Assembly (NCBI GenBank): GCA_011037195.1
Contig: JAAEAF010004364.1
Coordinates: forward strand, 98,397 to 162,396
Direction: 5' to 3'
Length of the DNA stretch: 64,000 nt
Origin: Triatoma infestans
Lineage: Eukaryota > Arthropoda > Insecta > Hemiptera > Reduviidae
Shown in pieces: positions 20,686-30,701 of the stretch. The position numbers and the translations under genes are program-made. Under the pieces are notes generated by a model, which was not told the DNA's origin, ran no database searches, and saw nothing but the letters and a program-made list of their open reading frames with translations. Numbering within the stretch: the stretch's first letter is position 1; each line of letters opens with the position of its first letter.

Positions 20686-20724
20686 CATCAACCGGTTTCG
20701 GGCGTTCGCCCATCATCAGGATGC
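20686..20724 (-). ncRNA. Hammerhead-ribozyme-like core (H2, left arm)
   Basis: Minus strand: GCATC, CTGATGA, one T, stem GGGC/GCCC with loop GAAC, GAAA, then CCGGTT and GATG. CATC/GATG can form stem I. ACCGGT is self-complementary, as in very short stem III hammerheads thought to act as dimers. The single base between CTGATGA and the stem is non-canonical. Confidence 0.55.
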
Positions 20725-20835
20725 GTTTGTCAAACAGTTTGATAACATACATTTGCACGGAGCAAATTTAGTTTATACACTCTTATAAATTTGCTCTCTT
20801 TGTGCAAATCTATGTGATCACACTGTTTGACAAAC

Positions 20836-20874
20836 GCATCCTGATGATGGGAGAACGCCCGAAAACGTTCGATG
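20836..20874 (+). ncRNA. Hammerhead-ribozyme-like core (H2, right arm)
   Basis: GCATC, CTGATGA, then GGG/CCC hairpin, GAAA, ACGTTC and GATG. Stem I (CATC/GATG) is preserved; stem III differs from the left arm (ACGT instead of ACCGGT) but is again self-complementary. Confidence 0.5.
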
Positions 20875-21020
20875 ACCACAAAAAAAAAAGCAGGCCATCA
20901 CGGAAAATATCTCTGATGCTTTCCAGTTCTGCGGAACCAAACCACAACAATCTATATAACTGTTTGAAACGTGAATTAAGTTTTATAGTCTTTACATGTG
21001 TTGCCCAAGTTAGTCGCTAA

Positions 21021-21460
21021 ATATTTTACAGAGTTACTTTAATGGTAATGGTCGTTATTATAATTCACAGGTATATCTTTCGTCTTCTTTAGAGTAAAAT
21101 GTGTTGATATCCGGATGTTCAATGAAAATAATTAGAGGCGTTTTTTCAAGAGAAAATCGCGCGTGAAACAGATCCCACGATACAGGAAAGATGGCACATT
21201 CGTTTGATAGATTTTGACCGGAATCTTCTTATCGGATCTCACGGTGGTTTCAAAGGATGTATCATGTTTAAGCATCCTGAATGTTTTGGTTTTTAATAAT
21301 GCATCTCTGATGCTTTCCAGCTCTGCGGACCCAACCAAATGAAATATAGAATTTTCAAAAATGTATTCGGCTAAATAAAAGAAATAAAATACGCAGGAAA
21401 TAATGCAATATTTAGAGGGAATATAAGAATCATTTATTGTGCACAATTTAAACCTTGTTT
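21021..21460. other. No gene; short H2 remnant
   Basis: TCTGATGCTTTCCAGCTCTG at 21306-21325 matches the end of the H2 element. A minus-strand ORF at 21132-21470 has no recognisable domain. Confidence 0.4.
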
Positions 21461-21462
21461 TA

Positions 21463-22413
21463 CGAGGCATGTCCAGTAAGTAAGTGTACTGAGGCTCTCA
21501 CGGCCGGAGGGATTTCGTTTTCGACATGTTGGCTACACTATCGTGTAGCCTGATTCCTCCCCTCCGCAACGAGGCCGGTTCGAGGTCAGAACGTTGAGAA
21601 CTGTCGACGCGACAATCGTTTCGTGAAAAATGTCAATCCAATCTCCCGCCAAGTGAATCAAGTGGAGGCCGGGCAAGAGTTTTTGAGACGCTACAAACTC
21701 CATGGAGATGAATTTCTCTGCTCCATCATTACTGGAGATGAAACTTGGGTTGCACACTACACACCTGAAACCAAAAGGCAGTCTCAACAGTGGCGTCACA
21801 CCTCTTCACCCTCCGCCAAAAAGTTCAAAACCTCAATTTCAGCCAAGAAAATCATGGCATCCTTGTTTTGGGACTGTCAAGGCATAATTTTAATTGAATA
21901 TATGCCTCAAGGGGAGACCATCAACTCTGCAAGATACTGTGAGACCCTAAAAAAATTGCAGAGGGCGATTCAGAACAAAAGGAGAAGCATGCTGACAAAG
22001 GGAGTCTGTCTGTTGTACGACAATGCCAGACCACACACGGCCAACGCCACGAAGGAACTGCTTGCCTCGTTTAAATGGGATGTCCTGAACCATCCCGTGC
22101 ATTCCCCTGACCTAGCACCTTCAGATTACTATCTCTTTACCTCCCTGAAGCTGCACATGGGTGGAAAAATGTTTTCAACCGACGAGGAGGTGAAGGGGAG
22201 GTGGAGAAGTGGTCGAAGGGGTTGGCGGGAAACTATTTCGAGGAAGGCATCAAAAAATTAATACCCCGGTTCACCACCTGCATTGAGAGGAATGGTGACT
22301 ATGTCGAAAAATAGCTTACATATGTACTAATGTAACCAGGTAATTTTTTTGTTCAAATAAAAATTTTTGTAACCTACAAAAATTCAGTACACTTACTTAC
22401 TGGACATGCCTCG
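21463..22413 (+). mobile_element. mariner transposon, internally deleted, intact TIRs
   Basis: Perfect ~30-bp terminal inverted repeats starting CGAGGCATGTCCAGTAAGTA, with TA duplications at 21461-21462 and 22414-22415. At 951 bp it is shorter than a typical ~1.3 kb mariner; the missing portion corresponds to the N-terminal DNA-binding region of the transposase. Confidence 0.92.
21623..22312 (+). pseudogene. mariner transposase, N-terminal truncated and frameshifted
   Basis: The frame encodes the DDE catalytic domain that cuts and pastes mariner DNA at TA sites. Motifs in order: SRQVNQVEAGQ, TGDETWVAHYTPE (first Asp), SLFWDCQGI, LLYDNARPHTA (second Asp), HSPDLAPSDYYLF (third Asp), matching the D,D34D signature of mariners. 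The paired helix-turn-helix region expected over the first ~120 residues is absent. Near 22195 a frameshift occurs: the listed frame runs to a stop at 22261, whereas another frame gives the usual tail (GLAGNYFEEGIKKLI..) ending at TAG 22312. The element could still be moved in trans through its intact TIRs. Confidence 0.9.
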
Positions 22414-22415
22414 TA

Positions 22416-23339
22416 TTTCAGCGTTTGAGATAAAAACAATAGAGATATAGTCTACACAAATATGACCACCATAACTTTCCAGTCTACCTTAAATTTTATT
22501 GACCAAAACAGGATAATGCTGGGTTAAAAAAAACATCCTTCATTCGTTGCACATATGCAGAGTAAATTTTACAAACTAAATACATTCTGAAATGTATTCA
22601 TAGATAGAGTATTCATAGCTGGAACAAGTTATGCAAATAGCCGGGTCTCAGTAGAGTACTAGGAGAAATCTAGCTTATAACTTGGTCAAATATAAATATT
22701 TTTTTTCTTTCCATTTATTTACTCAACAATGGCCATAGTATAAACTATCTTCCGATCCCTTATCGTAACATTTTTTTAAACTAATGTTGCTTGGTACTTT
22801 CGTTTAAAAATAGTGAAAAAGTGGTAACTGAGTAACTGATCTTAACCGAAACTTTTGATATACTGTATAAATATATCGATATATCGAAGTAGCACAGATA
22901 AGTAGAGATACATTTTTCCACTCACAAACCTACGCATACATATACTTTAGCTTATTCAGTTTTTTGAGAAATTACCTTGTCTAAAGACTCAATGATACAG
23001 AAAGCCCTATTATCTAATTTTCATTGTTTATAGAAAAATTAAAAAAAATGGATTTAGAGGAAAATCATTATATATATCAGACAATAATAGTCTCAGCTTT
23101 ATGTGACTTATCTTCAGATTATAAGGAAAGATGGTCAATTTGAACTATTATGCAATGCGTATCGAAGAACAGCGCATGTATACCCTGTCTAACTGGAAGA
23201 GGCTGAGGATCTGTAGGAAGGTGTCCAGGAAGTATTGAATGTGATAGTAGTGAATGGGCAAAATTGGTTAAAATTATATTATTTTTATATTTCTGCATAT
23301 AAAAAAAGCAATGGTTTATGGTTGCTGGTTTGGTTTAAT
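22416..23339. other. Intergenic sequence, no gene
   Basis: No ORF or repeat identified. Confidence 0.45.
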
Positions 23340-23600
23340 GGTTGGCCCTGAATGGCCAAGCTTAATGAAGGGCCAAGGCTTGCAAGACGGCGATTTTTAT
23401 GGGGAACGTGTGGTAAGCACGGGGCAGTTCCCTCGCCGTTTAGTTCCAGCCTTCGCTACCTAGGGCGCTACCAATTGTAGCTTCCCACCTTTTTTCACGA
23501 TGCTGGGTCAACACCGAATTTGCCCCTCACGAAATCGAACCCTGAATTTTCGCACTAGCCACTAGAGCGCTAGCCACTAGACCAACGTATGAGAACATTT
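23340..23600 (-). repeat. SINE-B copy 2
   Basis: On the minus strand: TTGGTCTAGTGGCTAGCGC (A box), GGGTTCGATTTCG (B box), then GTGTTGACCCAGCATCGTG as in copy 1. A short internal duplication of the CTAGTGGCTAG segment lies between the boxes. Confidence 0.75.
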
Positions 23601-23709
23601 CTACATATAAATATTGTAATGCAACCACTAGTGCCATCTAGGAGAGAAAGCAGGTACCTCATGTTATCCTAATGGCCGATAGGAAGCGCTAGTGGGGCGC
23701 TCTAGTTCT

Positions 23710-23737
23710 TTCTGGAATGTTCTAGAACTTTCCAGAC
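23710..23737 (+). promoter_or_regulatory. Heat-shock element (contiguous nGAAn units)
   Basis: TTC at 23710-23712, GAA 23715-23717, TTC 23720-23722, GAA 23725-23727, TTC 23730-23732 and partial GA at 23735: five perfect units in strict 5-bp alternation and a sixth partial one. This is the binding pattern of trimeric HSF. Confidence 0.85.
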
Positions 23738-23750
23738 CCGTCTCCATTGG

Positions 23751-23758
23751 TATAAATA
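23751..23758 (+). promoter_or_regulatory. TATA box of LTR-C
   Basis: TATAAATA begins 14 bp after the heat-shock element. A start site would fall near 23780, close to a GAGAGAG stretch (23776-23782). Confidence 0.75.
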
Positions 23759-24304
23759 GTGAACAACAGCTCGAGTCGAGAGAGTCTTGTTACAAACGGA
23801 GTGCACGTTTGGAAAAGTAAATAAAAAGTGAACTAAGAGAACTTTTGTTGGTTTAATTGGAGTATTTAAGTGCTTTATTTGTAATTTATTGTGTTAAACA
23901 ATAATTTTTTTTTTTTTAAGTTTAGTGTGTTTTATCTAAACGAACCCACTTAGAAATTAGTTGCAGTAGCTAGTTCATGCAAAAACGTTACAATATACAC
24001 AATTCTAAGTAAATGAATATAATACATTGAAATGCCGGGGCTATGTAAATAACTGGAAGCAACTCGAAACTGACGGTTTTTATAATCAAGCTTTATATAC
24101 GAGCTTTGCAAGTTTGTTGACAATTTTTTTTCTTTTTTTTTATATTTTCTGTCTGGTAATATTGTAAAGTTCGCACCTGTATAATGAAGAAAAAAATGTG
24201 TTCTATTAATAAAAACTTTTTGTATTCTGTTCAGTTTTGAAAAACAGATTCATTTGAAATCTTAAACAATATTGAAGAAGTTGTGATATATAAATATATA
24301 TATA

Positions 24305-24708
24305 TATAATGGATGAGTTAGGTGGAGAGAATTCCGGTCTGGTTGATGAAATAAGAAGACAGGGTTAACACTGGTTAGCTATGTATAATACGAGGTCAGA
24401 AAATCTGCCTTCTCATTCCGCTCAAGGCCACAAGACTGCGTACCCAATGACAGGTCTGCGTCCATCCTTCATTCATTTAGCTCGTAATAATGAGTGACAC
24501 TGTATGCCCGGACTTTACACTTGTATGGTAGAGTGGAAAATCAGTAATGACACGTAGTGATTGGCTGTATGAACTCAGTAGAATGAACTGTATTGAACAG
24601 TTCATATCTGGACTGTCCGTCGCTCTAGATTCATGTTTCTCCCACACCAGTCCGAGAGAGTGGTTGGGTTCGTTTCTCTTCTCTTTACTCTCTTTGGTTG
24701 CTGTTACA
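24305..24708 (-). repeat. Solo LTR-A-related LTR
   Basis: Minus strand begins TGTAACAGCAACC and ends CCATTATA. Its first half, CAAAGAGAGTAAAGAGAAGA then CTCGGACTGG..TGGGAGAAAC, matches 35080-35399. The flanks are TA repeats, so a TATA-type TSD is possible but uninformative. Confidence 0.7.
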
Positions 24709-26190
24709 TATATAAGCCTAACACGTTTATGTCAAACTTTTTTCTGGTAAAAATTGATTCCAGTTGTTGATTCTATGGGAGCTGAGGAGTTTAGTTTACT
24801 TTTCTAAATTTTTTACAATCAATATTTCTGGGGTTGATGGTAGCGCGGTCTGGCCCTACAGCAAAGATGTATAAGTATGGTAAGTGTAAAATGCTCAGTT
24901 TTAAACAATATTTTGTCAATTAAAATAGTAGTTTCGTACCAGTCAATGAGATATTAACTACAAATACGTTAGGCTCTAAATCTATTACTTTTGTACTCTA
25001 AATTTATAAATACTGTCTTGATATTTTAATATTGAATTTTTTATTATTTTAATATACCATTATAACTTAACAACATTTCAAATCAAGCTTTCCATATATA
25101 TGTTTTTTAAATAATATTTTTTTATGAATTGAAATTTTAGAAATTACAAAGAAAGCGTTACAATTCTACAACACATAATGATTAGAGGATGATATCTCTT
25201 TGGCTTCTTGCCTTTTCAAACAAATTTACTGAATGACTTTTATTATCAATCCTCGTGGTTTACTAATATTTCTCACTACAAAATATTTTTTTTTTAATCT
25301 ACCACAGCTTCTCTTTTATTTATTTGTTTCGTATTTCAATATACGAATTGTTTCTGTTTTGTTTGTCTTTTTTTTTCATTTTTCGTTTTATTTACCCATG
25401 TTTACTTAGGTATAAAAATCAACAATACAAGTAACTGATCTCTGTGATATTTATCTTTCTACTTGCAGTTGTGATATTTATCTTGCCATGTGACAGAGAT
25501 TTTTTGTTACTATTTGATTTCTATTCCACTCTTTAAAAACTAAATAAAGATATAGAAAGCGAAGCAGAAGAGCATCAAGGAATTTTTGTTTAGATATCGC
25601 CAATTTTGATAACCGTTTAATAATGGTAGAACGATGTTGATTAGATTAGACACTATTACTATTACTATGACAGTGATCTCACTATTTATATTTTATAGAC
25701 AAAGAAGGGCATATAGTGGTCGAGAAAAGATTGATGATGTTGGTAGTATAAAATGATATGTCTAGCCACTTAGAACCTTTAAACCCAAAAGATACGGCTA
25801 ACGTATCGCAAACAAGTTTACCAATCCGTGGGTAGCTAGCTTGAGAAGAGAATTCTCTAGCCGATAAATGGACTTGTCAAAGAGAGCTGAGTGATGACCG
25901 TTGATTACTTCTTGCAAGTGGTTGCTTATTGTAACACTTTAATAGTCATGTTATAGACACCTGGATAACAGTTTGAAAGATCCTGGAATGCTTGTACCGA
26001 GACTGGCAGTTTCCTTTTTATAGCGTACAATTTTATATTGCGATGTTCAACATACATCCACAAAGGCCCTTAAGCCTTAACATGGAAAATAGTACGGTAA
26101 TAGTTGGTTCAGTAACTTACCTCAAATTCCCTTCCCTTCAGCTGCAGGTTAGAGTTCTCCTTGAAATTGCATGTTTTTATTTCTTTTTAA
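24709..26190. other. Intergenic sequence, no gene
   Basis: A/T-rich; no repeat or protein motif recognised. Confidence 0.45.
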
Positions 26191-26194
26191 TATA

Positions 26195-26660
26195 GAGCAT
26201 ATTAAGCCACAATTACTGGAAACCGAAATCAGGAGGATCTCCACAGAGACGATGGTGAGGGCCATGCTTGCCCGGGGGAGACCGATGGGAATGGGTGGCT
26301 TCCCTTGTCCAGATAGTCCTGCGGACGAAGATTTTAGAAATGAATAGGCACCTCGAACTCCCAAGGATGGGGTCCAGCTAGGCCGGTGGCAGCCCGCGGT
26401 GGCGTTGTGAGGCACCATTCCGAAGTAGTACCATAAGCAGTTCCGGGGTGGACGAGTGCCTGGGAGGGAGGGTTTTTTTTTTAGTGGGTGCAAGTCCCGC
26501 ACTTTGTGCGTAGGCATTTTTCCTCCGCCGTAAAATAGATATATATTGTATATAGAGCATTAAATTCACTACCATCCCTGATAATCCACCTCGCCGTTTG
26601 AATCTCCAGTGGCCCCGGGATTTCCTTCGGGACTGATCAGTGCTACTGGTATCCCGTAGA
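26195..26660 (+). pseudogene. GC-richer remnant, possible non-LTR C-terminal tail
   Basis: It stands out as much less AT-rich than its surroundings. A plus-strand frame reads LLETEIRRISTETMVRAML then a G/P-rich segment and a stop (26346). The TETMVRAML part loosely resembles the end of R1-type polyproteins, but no knuckle or RNase H is visible. An A/T-rich break and ATCCCGTAGAGAGTGC follow. Function not established. Confidence 0.3.
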
Positions 26661-27300
26661 GAGTGCTACCGCTGGATAGTTTCTCTCCTCCTACCTTCTC
26701 ACAGCCTACAGTTTCATTATCGAACATCCTATTTACTCATTATATGTTTGTAATACAGATTGTAAATTTCTAAATAAACAAAAAAAAAAATATTGGACAG
26801 CCCGTAATGGAATATTTTACCAATAAAGAATCTCAGTATTCAATTATTGAATCTACTTTAATTTCCACCGCTGGATAAAAATAGACATTATATGTTTAGA
26901 TGAAAAAGTTCACCTCATTGTCTTACTACCAAAACACCATCTCACACCTCTTTTTCAACTTATTTTGTTCTTTTTTTTTTTTTTTTTTATTAAAAAAAAA
27001 AGAAAAGAGAAAATTTTTCCAAGTTTTTCCGGGTTTTCCAAGACGGGGTGTATAGTTATCTTTTAGGTCTCACAGTATATTCAGTATTATATTTTTAAAG
27101 TATAAGTCGTAAAGCCATAATAAGTTGCGAAACTTAAAAGTTTGATAAAAACAAAAAAAGAAAATACAAATTTGGAGGAGTTGTATTTATAAATTAAGTT
27201 TTGAAAAACAAAAAGTTTAAAAATATAACCGGTGCTTTTACTAATGAACTTTATTAGAAGAAGTAAGAGAACTTGTATGATATTATGTTAAAAAAAAAAA

Positions 27301-27936
27301 TCTGGTGTGAAACACTCACACAACTTTCTCTTACTCTAGTTCACAAAAAATTATAATTGACAAATTTTATAGTTTTGTGTATCAAATTTAATGAAATTCG
27401 TCGACAACTGAAAAAAAAACTGTTCACTACAAAGCGCACTTCCGGTTTACTAATTTTCTTGAAACTCAGAATTTTGGCCATCTATTTATTTCTTATTAAT
27501 GTTATTTGGATGATAGAATCGTATAATCAACTATGATAGCACTTTAGAGGAAAACATAACCCCACCCCTCCTCTAAAAGTGCCCTTAAATGAATTATCCC
27601 AAAGAAATGTTTCAAATAAAAGTTGCAGATCTTTGTATGTTTAGTTGATATAAGAAGTTTCTGGAAAATCGTCGGAGCCATTATTTGAGAAAAACGCAAA
27701 AAAGTAAAAAAACTAATTAGTAAAGTGGTACTTCCGGTTGAGGAATTTTTACGGTTGGAACTTTCTACGGTTTTTCATTTTTGAGCTATGCAGTTCACAT
27801 ACATACATAGACATACGTACACACACGCCACTTTTTTGGACTCAGTGGTCCTCAAAACCGATATTTCCGGTGAAAACTCGATATCGAAAATTTGGCACGA
27901 TTACAATACTTCCTCTTACTAGGAGTAAGAGAAAGT
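27301..27936 (+). repeat. HINE-like repeat, short full-ended copy
   Basis: Both ends are intact: TCTGGTGTGAAACACTCACA after an A run, and 3' hairpin CTCTTACTAGGAGTAAGAG then AAAGT. At 636 bp it has one internal ~300-bp unit fewer than 18478-20203. Confidence 0.85.
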
Positions 27937-27948
27937 AAAAATTAAAAA

Positions 27949-28465
27949 TCTGGTGTGAAACCATCACCAACTATTTCTTACAGAATTGTAATTGACAAAT
28001 GATTGCATTCGTAGTTAATTTGTAACAAATTTAATGAAATCCGTCTTGTTTGAAATTAAGTTTTCACCGGAAATTGTTTTGTGGTATCCGGAGCACGAAA
28101 AAGAAGTTTTTAGCGAATGGTCTATATGTAAGTGGGTGTGTATGTGTGTGTAATGTTTTTTGTAAATAAAATATCTTAAAAACGAAAAATCGAAGGAAAC
28201 CCAAATTTGATATTCCGATTATACAACCACTAAACTACATCAACCGGAAATGCCACTTTATTCAATGGTTTATTGCAATTTGCTTGAAAAATGTTTGCAA
28301 CGATTTTCCACTTTTTGAATATCGTATACTATTATACCTTTTAATTATCGTATACAAATAAAATACCTATCCCTTTTATTTGAAACATTTACCCGGAGAA
28401 ATCGAATTTTTCGCAGAGGCGTCCGAGGGTATGGTAGCGTTATGCATTTCTCTAAAGCACTACTC
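27949..28465 (+). repeat. HINE-like repeat, divergent and rearranged
   Basis: TCTGGTGTGAAACCATCACC starts 13 bp after the previous copy. It then switches at ~28055 to the opposite orientation (TTTTCACCGGAAAT, AAAAACGAAAAATCG, CAACCGGAAATGCC), so it is a joined pair of fragments. Confidence 0.55.
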
Positions 28466-28494
28466 AAAGTACATTGTTGAGGTTCGGTCATAAA

Positions 28495-28562
28495 AAAAAA
28501 CACTTTTTAAACTTTTACCGAAGTTTCGGCAAATTTATTGCCTTTTTCAGGGTCTGTACAAA
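28495..28562 (-). repeat. H1 fold-back terminus, diverged
   Basis: Minus strand: CCCTGAAAAAGGCAA, ATAAA, TTTGCCGAAACTTCGG. Same layout as the H1 motif at 15121-15153, but the hairpin arms read GGC/GCC where the others read GAC/GTC. Confidence 0.55.
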
Positions 28563-29077
28563 GGTTTTAATACAAATCAGAAAAGAAACACCAACATAAA
28601 ATATAAATTTAAAGTAAATATTTTCAAATATATTTTTTTTTTTAATAATTAACTATGCAATAAACTAAATTTAAAGAGTACATAATATTTATTATATATG
28701 ACTATTGGTGCAGAACAAATCAATAATATACTACATCACAACTATTGAAACTTTGACAATATGTGGCATATATATTAGTAATATATGGAAATAACATAGA
28801 AATTGTTAGAATTTCTTAAAAACTGTAGTTTTACCTGTGATATACCATCACCAAGTGTTATGGACACTGGATGGGAAAACCGTGTCTTAATTTGTATTTT
28901 GTTTTGGAAATTCCAGGAGATTGTTATAACTAAGGGATAGGGTCACAACTGAGCTTGTTGTCTTTTTTTTTATTAAATATATATATTAATTAATTTATAT
29001 ATTAATTTTTTTTTTTTAATAAAACTAATAGATAATTTATCTCTTTTAATATATATCATTTCCAGTATATTTCTTTT
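28563..29077. other. AT-rich spacer
   Basis: TA-rich; no gene. Confidence 0.4.
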
Positions 29078-30061
29078 ACTTTCTCTTACTCCTAGTAAGA
29101 GGAAGTATTGTAATCGTGTCAAATTTTCCATATCGAGTTTTCACCGGAAATATTCGTTTTGAGGTCCCCCGGAGTCCAAAACAGTAGTTTTTAGCAATGG
29201 TCTGTGTGTGTGTATGTGAACAGTATAGCTCAAAAACGAAAAACCGTAGAAAGTTGAAACTTGATATTCCCGTTTAGGTATCACCATGGCATCTGACGGT
29301 ACGTTAACTGGCAAAATTCCTCAACCGGAATTTCAACACTTTACTAGTTGTTTTTTTACTTTTTTACGATTTTTCTTACAAAATGGCTCCGACAATTTCC
29401 TCAAATTTGGTATATCAACTACGCATACAAAGATCTACCACTTTTATTTGAAATGTTTCTCTGGGAAAATTCATTTAAGGACAGTTATGTGGGAGCGATG
29501 GGGTTAGTTTTCATCTAAAGTCCTATTTCAGTTTATTAAACAATTCTATCATCTAAATAATGTTAATTAGAATTAAATATGTTGTTAAAATTGCGAGGTT
29601 CAAAAAAAATCGGATAACCGGAAGTGCGTTTACATTACCACTTTGCAAAATGATTTTATCACTTTTTTGCGATTTTCTTAAAAAAAGTGGCTTTGAAGAT
29701 TTTCTTGAAACTTCCTACATAAACTACACATACAAAGATCTACAACTTTTATTTAAAACATTTCTCTGGGAAAATTCATTTTAGTGCACTTTTGAAGGAG
29801 AGGTTAGAAGGTTATGTTTTCCACTAAAGTACTATCATAGTTGATTATACAATTCTATCATCCAAACAAAATTAATTAGAAATAAATAGATGGCCAAAAT
29901 TCCCGAGTTTCAAAGAAATTAGATAAACCAGAAGTGCGATTTTACTGAACAGTTTTTTTTTCAGTTTTCGATGAATTTCATTAAATTTGGTACACAAACT
30001 ATAAAATTTGTCAATTATAATTTTGAGAACTGGAGAAGTTGTGTGAGTGTTTCACACCAGA
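29078..30061 (-). repeat. HINE-like repeat, full-length (~1 kb)
   Basis: Opposite orientation. The hairpin end ACTTTCTCTTACTCCTAGTA lies at 29078 and the 5' end TTTCACACCAGA at 30050-30061. Three diverged ~300-bp internal units each hold a GGAAGTGC-type start and a TTTCTCTGGGAAAATTCATT centre (about 29457 and 29762). A short (GT)n lies near 29206. Not coding; ORFs inside are chance. Confidence 0.85.
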
Positions 30062-30229
30062 TTTTTTTTTTTAATATTGGGATATTTGTCCTATGTATAT
30101 AGCTGGGCATTGTGAACAATTTATTTTATAAATTACATCTGATAATAAAGTTGTGTGAAATGTGTTGTGTGTGATAATAAAGTTAAAGTACAATGTTTTA
30201 GTTTTACCATCTGCGTAATATTGGAATTC

Positions 30230-30701
30230 TATCAACCATAAATGCTTTTTTATACATTAGAAGCATTGATAGAATTCCAAATTTGACGAAAATTGTTTTT
30301 TTTTTTTCGGTAGTGCTTACTTTATAGAATAGAATTTTTTTTTTTATTTTTTTGCAAATTTTTGCGAAAACGTTTACGATTTTTCTTTAAGCTTGGAATG
30401 CTTAACTGTATAGATAATAAATGTATCATATTTTTCTAAAAAGAAAAGTTCGATTTTAGATAATTTTACTGGAATTTGTGGCGTTAAATTTCAAATGTTT
30501 TTAGGTTCGATGTTATTGGCTATGGTTCGATGTTATTGGCGATGGTTCGATGGTTTTTTTTGGTTCGATGTTAGTCGATACAATATTTTATATTCGGGCA
30601 ATTGAGCAAAGTTTGAAATTCAAAGAAATTTTGATCATTTTATATATAAATTGTAATATGTAGTAAGAGAAAGTCATGTGAGAGTTTCACACGAAGTTTC
30701 T
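30230..30701 (-). repeat. HINE-like repeat, divergent
   Basis: Ends AGTAAGAGAAAGTCATGTGA then GTTTCACACGAAG (30663-30698), equivalent to the 5' terminus. The body is A/T-rich and includes a small inverted repeat GGAATTCTATCAA/TTGATAGAATTCC (30223-30282). Confidence 0.5.
30506..30570 (+). repeat. Short tandem repeat (~22 bp unit)
   Basis: GGTTCGATGTTATTGGC occurs twice in tandem, followed by shortened units containing GGTTCGATG. Confidence 0.7.

Larger units (their letters stand above)
20646..20948. mobile_element. Palindromic H2 element with hammerhead-like cores and 13-bp TSD
   Basis: AATCTATATAACT flanks both sides (20633-20645, 20949-20961). The left (20650-20765) and right (20800-20915) arms are inverted copies. 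Each contains AACGCATC, CTGATGA, a G-rich/C-rich hairpin, GAAA, then GATGACCACA. The right end adds TGATGCTTTCCAGTTCTGCG. No ORF of substance. Other copies: 59238-59493, 60595-61430, 63775-63945. Confidence 0.8.
23615..23992 (+). repeat. Solo LTR-C with heat-shock-type promoter, 4-bp TSD
   Basis: The 378-bp unit starts TGTAATGCAACC and ends AAAAACGTTACA (TG...CA), flanked by ATAT on both sides (23611-23614, 23993-23996), as a solo LTR left by recombination. U3 holds a heat-shock element and TATA box; an AATAAA-type signal lies at 23819-23824 inside the presumed R region. No coding sequence follows, so this is not an hsp gene. I see no second copy in the window. Confidence 0.75.

Noticed and set aside
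21132..21470. 112-codon minus-strand ORF containing GSAELESIRD
   Set aside because: That peptide is the translation of the non-coding H2 element end (also at 60600), so it does not indicate a protein family.
23700..24000. hsp70-like gene behind the heat-shock promoter
   Set aside because: No ATPase or substrate-binding motif or long frame follows; the unit has LTR ends and an ATAT duplication.
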